Program-made: the position numbers and the translations under genes
In this document: positions 1 to 5,194 of the stretch, piece by piece
Layout of the letters: every line of letters begins with the position of its first letter
Position numbering within the stretch: the stretch's first letter is position 1
Notes under the pieces: model-generated
Told to the model about the DNA's origin: nothing
Database searches by the model: none
The model's input: the letters and a program-made list of their open reading frames with translations, nothing else
Source of the DNA: Chloroflexota bacterium
GTDB lineage: Bacteria > Chloroflexota > Limnocylindria > Limnocylindrales > CSP1-4
Assembly: GCA_021789355.1 (NCBI GenBank)
Contig: JAJYJR010000445.1
Coordinates: 1-5,311, forward strand
Direction of reading: 5' to 3'
DNA: 5,311 nucleotides

Positions 1-769
1 AGTTGTCGACGACCACGCAGAGGCGCCGACGGGGGTAGGCCCTGGCGACCCGCTTGAGAAAGTCGAGGAACTCGGCCTTGCCATGCCGGTCGTAGCACCG
101 ATCGGTGACCTTCCCGGTGGCGACCTCGAGGGCGGCGAACAGGTTGGTGGTGCCGTTGCGCTCATAGTCGTGGGTGGCCTTCTCCGGCAGCCCGGGGCGC
201 AGGGGCAGGATGGGCGCGGTGCGGTTCAGCGCCTGGATCTGGCTCTTCTCGTCGACGCACAGCACGATCGCCTTGCGGGGCGGATCGAGGTACAACCCGA
301 CGACGTCGCGGATCTTGGCCTCGAGCTCGGGGTCGGTGGAGAACCGGAACGTCTCCCGGCGCCAGGGCTGGACGTGGTAGCGGCGCCAGGCCCGCGCCAC
401 TGTGGCGTCCCCGATCCCCAGGTGCCGGCCCAGCAGCCGGCTCGACCAGTGGGTCACCCCCAGCCGTTCGGGCGGCGGATCGAGGGTCGCGGCGAGGATC
501 GCGGCGTCGTCAACGACCTTGGGCCGACCGGACCGTGGCTCATCGTCGAGCCCCGCGATGCCGTGGCGAGCAAACCGGTCGCGCCACTTGATGACCGTCG
601 GTCGCGATACTCCCAGACTGCGGGCGGCCGCTGACGTCCCCGACCCGTCCGCGCAGGCCAGCACGACCGCGGCCCGCTCGGCGCGTCCAGCGGACACGCT
701 GCTCGATCGGGTCCACGCCGTCAGAGTCACGCGGTCCTCGTCGGTCATGGTGAGCACTGGTGACTGCAT
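1..769 (-). CDS. IS630-family transposase, N-terminal 256 residues (partial, runs off the left edge)
   Basis: This DDE transposase would cut and join the ends of its own element. The reading frame is open from 769 to the window edge with no stop. Counting from the alternative ATG at 748, residues about 22-75 form a helix-turn-helix DNA-binding region (GVSRPTVIKWRDRF). Residues about 80-128 look like a second, winged-helix-like segment (GDATVARAWRRYHV). The catalytic core follows, with the first Asp at D166 in VLCVDEKSQIQALNRT, a hallmark of this family. The second Asp is D248 in CVVVDN, two residues before the edge. The third acidic residue is outside the window. The starts at 769 (MQSPVLTMTDED) and 748 are in the same frame and neither has a good ribosome binding site, so the start is uncertain. 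The visible part has no frameshift or internal stop. Confidence 0.93.
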   Translation of the reverse strand, partial: MQSPVLTMTDEDRVTLTAWTRSSSVSAGRAERAAVVLACADGSGTSAAARSLGVSRPTVIKWRDRFARHGIAGLDDEPRSGRPKVVDDAAILAATLDPPPERLGVTHWSSRLLGRHLGIGDATVARAWRRYHVQPWRRETFRFSTDPELEAKIRDVVGLYLDPPRKAIVLCVDEKSQIQALNRTAPILPLRPGLPEKATHDYERNGTTNLFAALEVATGKVTDRCYDRHGKAEFLDFLKRVARAYPRRRLCVVVDN

Positions 770-806
770 GCCGCCATGATGCCACACACTGTCAACGAAC
801 TAATGA

Positions 807-816
807 CGCGAGACAC
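807..816 (-). repeat. Outer end (5'-side terminal inverted repeat) of the left IS630
   Basis: Read inward on the minus strand from 816, the end is GTGTCTCGCG. The opposite-type end at 5195, read inward on the plus strand, is GTGTCGCGAA. They share GTGTC followed by GCG. A looser match continues about 8 bp further in (AGTTCGTTGAC against TGGTCGCTGGC). This fits the imperfect terminal repeats of IS630 elements, but the ends belong to two different copies, so they are not a proven pair. Confidence 0.5.
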
Positions 817-818
817 TA
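817..818. other. Probable TA target duplication beside the left IS630
   Basis: TA directly follows the inferred IS end (GAGACAC) and is itself followed by GG. IS630 elements duplicate TA, and the outward TA-G fits the CTAG preference known for the family. The partner copy is outside the window. Confidence 0.5.
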
Positions 819-1215
819 GGACTCGCATTCATCATCCGACGATGTCCGGCCGGTGCCGCTGCGCCTGGCCGGTGGCGCGGCGGCGCGGATTGGATGGTCA
901 CGGCTCGCCTCGTGCTGCGATCGGTCCAGATGTGGCTGCGGCCGTAGATACTAATCTCAGTGTAGTAGGGCGGCGTCGCCGCCGCTGAGCAGGCCCCTTC
1001 CAGAGGGTTGCGCTGACCGCGTCGACGGCACATGCCGGGGCGGCGATCCCGCTAGGACGCGATCGAGACCGTGCCGCGCACCACACCTTCGTTTGTGACC
1101 GTCGACTGGCGACGTCCGCGTAGCCGCTCTCGCCCGTGCCCTCGCCTTCGCCTGCTGGGCGCCGGCCAGCCGTCCGCCACGCACAGGCTCCTGCTGCTGG
1201 GTGCAGCGAGGCCAC
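819..1215. other. Stretch of about 400 bp without a recognisable gene
   Basis: This lies between the PIG-L stop codon and the left IS630. Open frames exist on both strands, but their products are low-complexity Arg/Ala/Pro/Ser strings typical of shadow frames in GC-rich DNA. I recognise no domain, RNA gene or IS remnant. It contains one perfect short palindrome (969-983) and an unusually AT-rich patch for this window just beside it (about 945-967). It may be the 3' flank of the operon or eroded coding DNA. Confidence 0.5.
969..983. repeat. Perfect 15-bp GC palindrome, possible hairpin
   Basis: GGCGGCG and CGCCGCC flank a single central T. A folded form would have a 5-bp all-GC stem and a 5-base loop. 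No T-run follows on either strand, so it is not a standard intrinsic terminator. Its place about 230 bp past the last gene of the operon is compatible with a transcript-end structure, but such palindromes are common in GC-rich DNA. Confidence 0.3.
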
Positions 1216-2049
1216 TCAGCAGGTGTCTGCCACCGCCTCGCAGGAGCCCGCCGGATCCGCCTCGGGCAGGCCGAGTTGGGCGAGGTCGCGCGTGTCGCCG
1301 TCGAGCGTCCGGACGACGAAGTACTCACGCCCGCCCTGGATCGCCAGGCGGGTCGCGATCGTGGGCCCTGCCCCGCCCTGGGATGCGTGGGCCGCCATCG
1401 CGCGATCCTGCGCCGACCGTCCGGGCCGCGCGTCCACGGTCACCAGCAGATCCTCGGCCACGGCTGGCAGTTCCACCGCGTGGTGCTCGCGGAGCGCCGC
1501 CGTCACCGTCGCGGGCAGGGCCCAGAAGAAGAGCGTCACGCAATACCCCGGGAGAGCCTGCACCGCATCGCGGGCGGCGCGGACCACCGCCCAGGTGGTG
1601 CGCCGGTGGTCAGGGTGTCCCGTGATCCCGTTCCAGTGGTAGGTGACAAGGACCTCCGGCCGGCGCTCCCGCAGGACGTGGCTGATCGCGCCGACGAGCT
1701 CGTCCGCGGGGAGCGCGTCGAGGCCGCCGTCGGGCAGGTCCAAGAGCAGCCGCCGCTCGATCCCCAGCGCGCGCAGCGAGGCCTCCAGTTCTTGGGCGCG
1801 TGCGTGCGCCAGGTCTATGGCGTCGGTGACACCCAGGGTGCTGCCCTCTCCGTGGGTGAGCGTCAGGACGGTCACATCCGATCCCTGTTGCACCCAAGTC
1901 GCGAGGGTCGCACCGGGGCCGAACGCCTCGTCGTCGGGGTGCGCGAAGACAGCCAGGACGGTGGCCCGGTTGGCGTTGGGTCCCGAGCGATCCTGAGCGT
2001 GGACCGCGGATGAAGGTTGCATCGGGGTGCCCACCGGTGCGCGACTCAT
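1216..2049 (-). CDS. PIG-L (LmbE-like) family zinc-dependent deacetylase
   Basis: The predicted protein is 277 residues and is likely a cytoplasmic metal-dependent amidohydrolase. The family removes acetyl groups from N-acetylglucosamine-type substrates, as MshB does in mycothiol synthesis. The first signature is AHPDDEAFGPG with H37, D39, D40 and E41. The second is GHPDHRRT with H145, D147 and H148. By comparison with MshB, H37, D40 and H148 would bind zinc and D39 would act as general base. Other family features are the LDLPDGGL segment (about 104-110) and AAHASQ (about 219-224). The first 28 residues are Ser/Pro/Ala-rich and not conserved, so a later start (ATG at 2022) is possible. The frame stays open upstream to 2268, but that part overlaps the FmdE gene and is not protein-like. 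The Shine-Dalgarno is weak. The gene starts 40 bp after the FmdE stop. The substrate cannot be deduced. A bacillithiol, mycothiol or sugar-related role is only an analogy. Confidence 0.9.
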   Translation of the reverse strand: MSRAPVGTPMQPSSAVHAQDRSGPNANRATVLAVFAHPDDEAFGPGATLATWVQQGSDVTVLTLTHGEGSTLGVTDAIDLAHARAQELEASLRALGIERRLLLDLPDGGLDALPADELVGAISHVLRERRPEVLVTYHWNGITGHPDHRRTTWAVVRAARDAVQALPGYCVTLFFWALPATVTAALREHHAVELPAVAEDLLVTVDARPGRSAQDRAMAAHASQGGAGPTIATRLAIQGGREYFVVRTLDGDTRDLAQLGLPEADPAGSCEAVADTC

Positions 2050-2089
2050 AGGATTCACCGCCTGTCTCCCGGAATGGTGGGTCGGCCCG

Positions 2090-2737
2090 TCATCGCTGCA
2101 CGTCAGGCGTCTGAGTCCGAGACGCGCGGCGGCCTTGCGCTGTCGCACACGGGATGCACAGCCGGATGCCTCCCCAGAGGCGGCCGTAGCTTTCCACGGT
2201 GATCTCGCCGCACCCCGGACACACGAACAGGTCCCACTCGTACGGAGCGTCCTCATACGACGGTTCAAAGATCGCGCTGACGGTGAGCAGCGCCGCCTGC
2301 GGCGCGGTGAGGATCTTCTCGATCGGGGCCCGACTGACCTCCTCCGGGATCTGGGTGGGCGGGACTCCCTGCTTGCGGTAGTTCGCGACGAAGTCGCTCT
2401 TGTCCCCCGCTTGGATCACCTCGGCCTTGGGGGCGACCCGCACCGCGCGGTTCGTCTGCTTGTCGATGAGGGTCAGCACGAGCTTGCCCCAGCCCAGCTT
2501 CCGGATGTTGCCCTTGCCGAAGGTGCAGCCGGTGATGATCTGGATGCCGTCAGCCACGCAGGTCCCGTGGTGGTCGTCGCCGAGCTCGACGAGGGCCAGG
2601 AGCGCGGTATCCCCGGTTGGGCTGACGCCCAGCGTGTTGAGCGCGGCTTGCCCGAGGCGAAGGCCGAGGGGCATGCTCGGGCAGCGGTGCCTGTGCAGGG
2701 CAAGACCTGCCTCGAACTGATCGTTGGCGTCGATCAT
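2090..2737 (-). CDS. FmdE-family protein with C-terminal zinc ribbon
   Basis: The protein is 215 residues, cytoplasmic, with no signal peptide. It belongs to the family named after subunit E of formylmethanofuran dehydrogenase. Many bacterial members exist outside methanogenesis and their biochemical role is not settled. Family motifs are HRHRCPSMPLGLRLG (residues 15-29, with C19), HHGTC followed by VADGIQIITGCTFGKGN (56-77, with C60 and C71) and the core beta segments to about residue 105. The last third carries a four-cysteine zinc ribbon, CPGC (C173, C176) and CIPC (C194, C197), the common ending of these proteins. I chose the ATG at 2737 because it puts the HRCP motif at the usual distance from the N-terminus and has an AAGGGGA-like site 9 bases upstream. 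An in-frame ATG at 2806 would add 23 residues. The gene follows the CMD gene by 76 bp. No formylmethanofuran dehydrogenase genes are visible nearby, so that enzyme activity should not be assumed. Confidence 0.88.
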   Translation of the reverse strand: MIDANDQFEAGLALHRHRCPSMPLGLRLGQAALNTLGVSPTGDTALLALVELGDDHHGTCVADGIQIITGCTFGKGNIRKLGWGKLVLTLIDKQTNRAVRVAPKAEVIQAGDKSDFVANYRKQGVPPTQIPEEVSRAPIEKILTAPQAALLTVSAIFEPSYEDAPYEWDLFVCPGCGEITVESYGRLWGGIRLCIPCATAQGRRASRTQTPDVQR

Positions 2738-2746
2738 GGAGAGGAG

Positions 2747-2753
2747 TCCCCTT
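2747..2753 (-). promoter_or_regulatory. Ribosome binding site supporting the FmdE start at 2737
   Basis: The minus strand reads AAGGGGA ending 9 bases before the ATG at 2737. It is an imperfect anti-16S match, but better than anything before the alternative ATG at 2806. Confidence 0.45.
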
Positions 2754-2813
2754 TTCCAGACATCGCCCTCCCGGGTCTTCCGGGCTAGCGTGAACGTGAT
2801 GCGCATCACTTCG

Positions 2814-3083
2814 TTACGCGATCTCGGACCGAACCTTCTTGGCCAGGAGCCGCCCGCTGCTCGCGCCGACAGCCATGGCCACCGCGATCGCCTCATCGAT
2901 CTCCGCCTCGGGGGTGTCGAGCTCCCGGAGGACGCCCAGGGCGTACTTCGTGCACGGTTCGCAACGGAGGCCGAGCGCAGCGCCCAGGCAGATGAGGTGG
3001 CGCGTCTTGCGGTCCAGATTTCCCTCGGGTCCGTAGACCGCGGCATGGAACTGGTCGTAGGGATCGGTGATGCTGGGTGCCAT
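2814..3083 (-). CDS. Carboxymuconolactone decarboxylase family protein (AhpD-like, CxxC)
   Basis: This is a compact all-helical protein of 89 residues, the size of a single CMD domain. The domain includes gamma-carboxymuconolactone decarboxylases and AhpD-like thiol peroxidase or disulfide-reductase proteins. The redox motif is C41-E-P-C44 in LRCEPCTKYAL, and the downstream helix TPEAEIDEAIAVAMAVG (57-73) is typical. Most AhpD-type proteins have a His four residues after the second Cys. Here that place is A48, and H29 sits where AhpD has its conserved Glu, so the classic proton relay looks altered. A further Cys (C32) is present. The start is secure: GGAGGA lies 8 bases upstream. The gene begins 41 bp after the stop of the restored cupredoxin gene, suggesting co-transcription. 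A thiol-redox or oxidative-stress role is an inference; a decarboxylase role is unlikely without pathway genes. Confidence 0.9.
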   Translation of the reverse strand: MAPSITDPYDQFHAAVYGPEGNLDRKTRHLICLGAALGLRCEPCTKYALGVLRELDTPEAEIDEAIAVAMAVGASSGRLLAKKVRSEIA

Positions 3084-3091
3084 GTGATCGT

Positions 3092-3097
3092 TCCTCC
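3092..3097 (-). promoter_or_regulatory. Strong Shine-Dalgarno for the CMD-family gene
   Basis: GGAGGA on the minus strand with 8-base spacing to the ATG at 3083. It fixes the start codon and is the best ribosome binding site in the window. Confidence 0.8.
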
Positions 3098-3124
3098 AAC
3101 TGACCTGCCTGCTGGCCGACCCCC

Positions 3125-3852
3125 CTACGTGACGATGGTGATGACCCCGCGCATGCCGGCCTCGTAGTGGCCCGGCTCGTGGCAGGCGAAGGCGAAGGGA
3201 CCGGAGCCATTGAAGGTGTAGGTCAGTGACTTGGTCGCCATCTCCCGATGTCGGCGATCTCGGGCGCAGCAGCCGAGTCGGCGGCCACGTCGGCCGCCGG
3301 GCCGACCTTGAACTCGTGGACGTAGGGGCCCATGGTGGTGACCACGAACGTGATCGTCTCGCCGGACGTGATGCGCACCTCCGAGGGGCTGAAGGTGTAG
3401 CCCGGGCCGGCCAGGATGTGGACCGCCCTGGGCGCCGACGGCGTGCCGGCCACGAAACCCGGCGAGTCGGGACCCGGCCGATCGGCCGTCCAGGCGCCGC
3501 CCATCATGTCGGGGCCCATCCCCCAGCCCCAGTCGGTGCCGACCGGCCCGAGCCAACTGCCGGCGATGATGGCGAGAACGGCGGCGACGACGAGGATCAG
3601 CCCGATGAGACGAAGGGGGCTCCCGGTTCGCGCCGGCTGGCTCGCGCCGAGCACGCGGCGCGCCTCCGCGTACCCGGTCGCGTCGAGCTCGCCCCGGGCG
3701 AAGCGGGCGCCGAGCGTCCGGAGCGCCTCGTCGCCGGGTCCGCTCGCGCCCAACCCGGCGGCCCAGACGACGATCAGGGCGATGCCCGCGATCAGGGCGA
3801 GCCCGGCCAGCAGCGGGAGCCAACCCAGGGCTCCGGCACCGTACGGCATCAT
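3125..3852 (-). pseudogene. Membrane-anchored SHOCT-cupredoxin protein, split by a -1 frameshift
   Basis: Adding one base near 3244 gives a 242-residue protein. From ATG 3852: a membrane helix (about 8-33); a SHOCT-like segment (about 41-69, core RFARGELDATGYAEARRVL); a second membrane helix (about 80-101); a Gly/Met/Trp-rich linker (GWGMGPDMMGGAW); and a cupredoxin domain (about 143-242). The type 1 copper ligands would be H179 (PYVHEF), then C224, H229 and M234 in CHEPGHYEAGM. This C-x4-H-x4-M spacing matches rusticyanin. The role would be electron transfer or copper binding outside the membrane. As written, the first frame ends at 3223 after 209 residues (six aberrant, RWRPSH) and lacks C, H and M. 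The rest, from MATKSLTYTF at 3241, is in the next frame to 3125. GGG where GGGG is expected suggests a one-base loss or an assembly error. An upstream TTG start (3906) is less likely. The gap to the Met-rich gene is 103 bp. Confidence 0.85.
3242..3246 (-). other. Frameshift site in the cupredoxin gene
   Basis: The minus strand reads ATCGGGAGATGG. The upstream frame reads GGG AGA TGG and reaches a stop at 3223. One more G would give GGG GAG ATG and join PEIADIG to EMATKSLTYTF, a natural cupredoxin continuation. The site is a short G-run, where both sequencing and replication lose bases. Confidence 0.8.
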
Positions 3853-3955
3853 CGCGTCGCTTCGCCTGTGGCCTCGCCGGCCGACGGCGGACACGGGCGG
3901 AGCCAATCGGGAGCCTCAGCGGGAGTGGTAGCGGCGACGGCTCCGCGGCCGGCCG

Positions 3956-4219
3956 TCATGACGAGGGGCGGGCGCCTGGCTCGGCGCCCACCTGCCCGAC
4001 GATCGAGGCGACGAGCTCCGCGCGCTGCGCGGGTGTGAGGCCCTCGGTGAGCCGCGGGATGCAGGCCTCCATCATCGCCCGCATGAAGGCCATCCGCTCG
4101 GGCGGCTCCATCCCGGCGAAGAGCCCGTTCATCATCTCGACCATCATGGCCTGCATCTGGTCGGGGCTCATCCGCCCGGCCATGCGCTCGGCCATCACGG
4201 TCGTCATTCGATCGATCAT
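3956..4219 (-). CDS. Small methionine-rich protein of unknown function
   Basis: The protein has 87 residues, 15 of them Met within the first 50: positions 1, 5, 9, 13, 17, 22, 25, 26, 29, 30, 37, 43, 46, 49 and 50. The early i, i+4 spacing (1 to 17) would put Met side chains on one face of a helix. MM pairs occur at 25-26, 29-30 and 49-50, with a single Cys at 53. The C-terminal part (GLTPAQRAELVASIVGQV, about 60-77) is an ordinary helix. There is no signal peptide or membrane segment, so it is probably cytoplasmic. I recognise no named family. The gene is well supported by AGGAG six bases before the ATG. It lies 103 bp ahead of the cupredoxin gene and 49 bp after the MFS stop. Met clusters commonly bind Cu(I), and the cupredoxin neighbour makes a copper-binding or chaperone role plausible. 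A Met-faced helix could instead pack on a membrane or a partner protein. Confidence 0.8.
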   Translation of the reverse strand: MIDRMTTVMAERMAGRMSPDQMQAMMVEMMNGLFAGMEPPERMAFMRAMMEACIPRLTEGLTPAQRAELVASIVGQVGAEPGARPSS

Positions 4220-4224
4220 GCTTC

Positions 4225-4230
4225 TCTCCT
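4225..4230 (-). promoter_or_regulatory. Shine-Dalgarno of the Met-rich gene
   Basis: AGGAGA on the minus strand, close before the ATG at 4219 (six bases after AGGAG). It supports this small gene being translated and fixes its start. Confidence 0.7.
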
Positions 4231-4268
4231 AATGGTGGCTGAGCCCACCCTGGGGCCCGCTCCCTGGT

Positions 4269-5194
4269 TCACGCCGGCCGGGTCCGCGTTTCATACATCC
4301 GGATCGCAACCACGAGGCCCGACAACGCCGTGATCGCGGCGATCACGTAGATCCCCGCGGCGAGCCCCGCCACGTCGGCGACGGCGCCGGCGAGCAGCGC
4401 CCCGGCCCCGAACCCAGCGTCGCGCCAGAGCCGGTAGGAGCCCACGGCGCGGGCCCGCCAGCTCGGGTGGGTGACGTCGCCGATGGCGGCCAAAAGGGTC
4501 GGGTAGACCATCGCCGTCCCGATCCCGAGCAGGATCGAGGCCACCGCCCAGGGTGCGAAACCGCGCGTCGCGGCGATCAGCCCGATGGCGGCGGCCTGCA
4601 CCCACATGCCGCCGGCGATGAGCCACTTGCGCCCGATCCGGTCGGACAGGGCGCCCGTGAACGGCTGGCCGATGCCCCACATGGCCGGATAGAGGGCGGC
4701 CAGGAGGCCGATCTCGCCCACCGAGAGCCCGGCCGCGGCGTAGAACAGCGGCAGCAGGCCCCAGGCCATCCCGTCGTTGGCGTTGTTGACGAAGCCCGCC
4801 TGGCTGCAGGCGGAGAGGGCCCGCTCGCGGAAGCTCGTGAGCACGAAGATCTGGCGCGTCGAGAGCGTGGCGTTCGACGCCGCCGACGGGTCGGCCGCGT
4901 CCGAAATCGCCGGGCCGCGCAGCGTCGCCTCGTGGCGCGCGTGGCCGCGCGTCTCGCGCACGAACAGCGTCGAGATCCCGAGACCCAGCCCGGCATAGGC
5001 AAGGCCCAGGAAGAACGGCGCCGGGCGCAGGCCCGCCGACTCGGCGATGAGGCCCGTGGCGAGCGCGGTCACCGCCACAGCGCCGTAGCCGGCGGCCTCA
5101 TTGAGGCCCATCGCCAAGCCGCGCCGCTCGGGCCCGACGAGATCGATCTTCATGATCACCGTCGTCGACCACGTCAGCCCCTGGTTCACCCCTA
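4269..5194 (-). pseudogene. MFS transporter, 5'-truncated by the IS630 insertion
   Basis: About 308 residues of a major facilitator superfamily permease remain. Coding similarity begins at the IS junction with LGVNQGLTWSTTVIMKIDLV, which in full-length members lies in or after TM4. About 100 N-terminal residues (TM1-3 and most of TM4, including the first motif A) are gone. What remains is the loop 4-5 motif (PERRGLAMGLNE), TM5, TM6 (FFLGLAYAGLGLG), a charged central loop, and TM7-12. The second-half motif A, GALSDRIGRKW, is in loop 8-9. The C-terminus is complete, ending at 4269. The frame stays open into the IS up to a GTG at 5294, giving a hybrid ORF of 341 codons whose first 33 are IS sequence in a non-transposase frame. 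The first native ATG is at 5153, without a clear ribosome binding site. Transport is not expected from the truncated protein. The substrate is unknown, and export of a small molecule is the usual guess for this family. Confidence 0.85.

Larger units (their letters stand above)
1..816 (-). mobile_element. IS630-family insertion sequence, 5' part, cut by the left window edge
   Basis: The element is identified by its transposase, which is of the IS630 (Tc1/mariner-like) type. The boundary at 816 is inferred: reading outward on the plus strand the element ends GAGACAC, followed by TA and GG. The other IS630 end in this window likewise ends GACAC, followed by TA and G. IS630 elements are known to insert at TA, often within CTAG, and to duplicate the TA. 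About 47 bp separate the end from the transposase start. That segment holds TTGACA on the minus strand (795-790), an exact -35 hexamer, but no convincing -10 follows. The 3' end lies outside the window. Confidence 0.8.

Noticed and set aside
83..785. Several long open frames on the plus strand and one on the minus strand (540-785)
   Set aside because: They lie over the transposase in other frames, show no domain similarity, and have shadow-like composition. The real frame is open from 769 to the window edge and carries IS630 motifs.
767..795. Complete sigma-70 promoter for the left transposase
   Set aside because: TTGACA at 795-790 is exact, but nothing like TATAAT occurs 16-18 bases downstream and the start codon at 769 is too close.
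1071..2013. Plus-strand frames of 168-270 codons across the PIG-L gene
   Set aside because: They are antisense to a gene with clear zinc-site motifs. Their products are Arg/Gly/Pro-rich with no recognisable domain.
2050..2268. Upstream extension of the PIG-L frame to an ATG at 2268
   Set aside because: It overlaps the FmdE coding region including its zinc ribbon, and its residues are unlike PIG-L N-termini. The ATG at 2049 leaves a normal 40-bp gap.
2090..2737. Methanogenesis or formylmethanofuran dehydrogenase assignment for the FmdE gene
   Set aside because: Only the accessory-type FmdE domain with a zinc ribbon is present. No catalytic molybdenum or tungsten subunits are in the window and the neighbours are bacterial redox and transport genes.
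3226..4038. Plus-strand frame of 270 codons opposite the cupredoxin and Met-rich genes
   Set aside because: Its composition is dominated by Arg/Gly/Ala/Asp and no domain is seen. It is the mirror of the GC-rich codons of the opposite-strand genes.
4234..4249. Hairpin GGTGG-CCACC between the MFS fragment and the Met-rich gene as a terminator
   Set aside because: The stem is only 5 bp, no T-run follows, and it overlaps the leader just before a good ribosome binding site, so a terminator call is unsupported.
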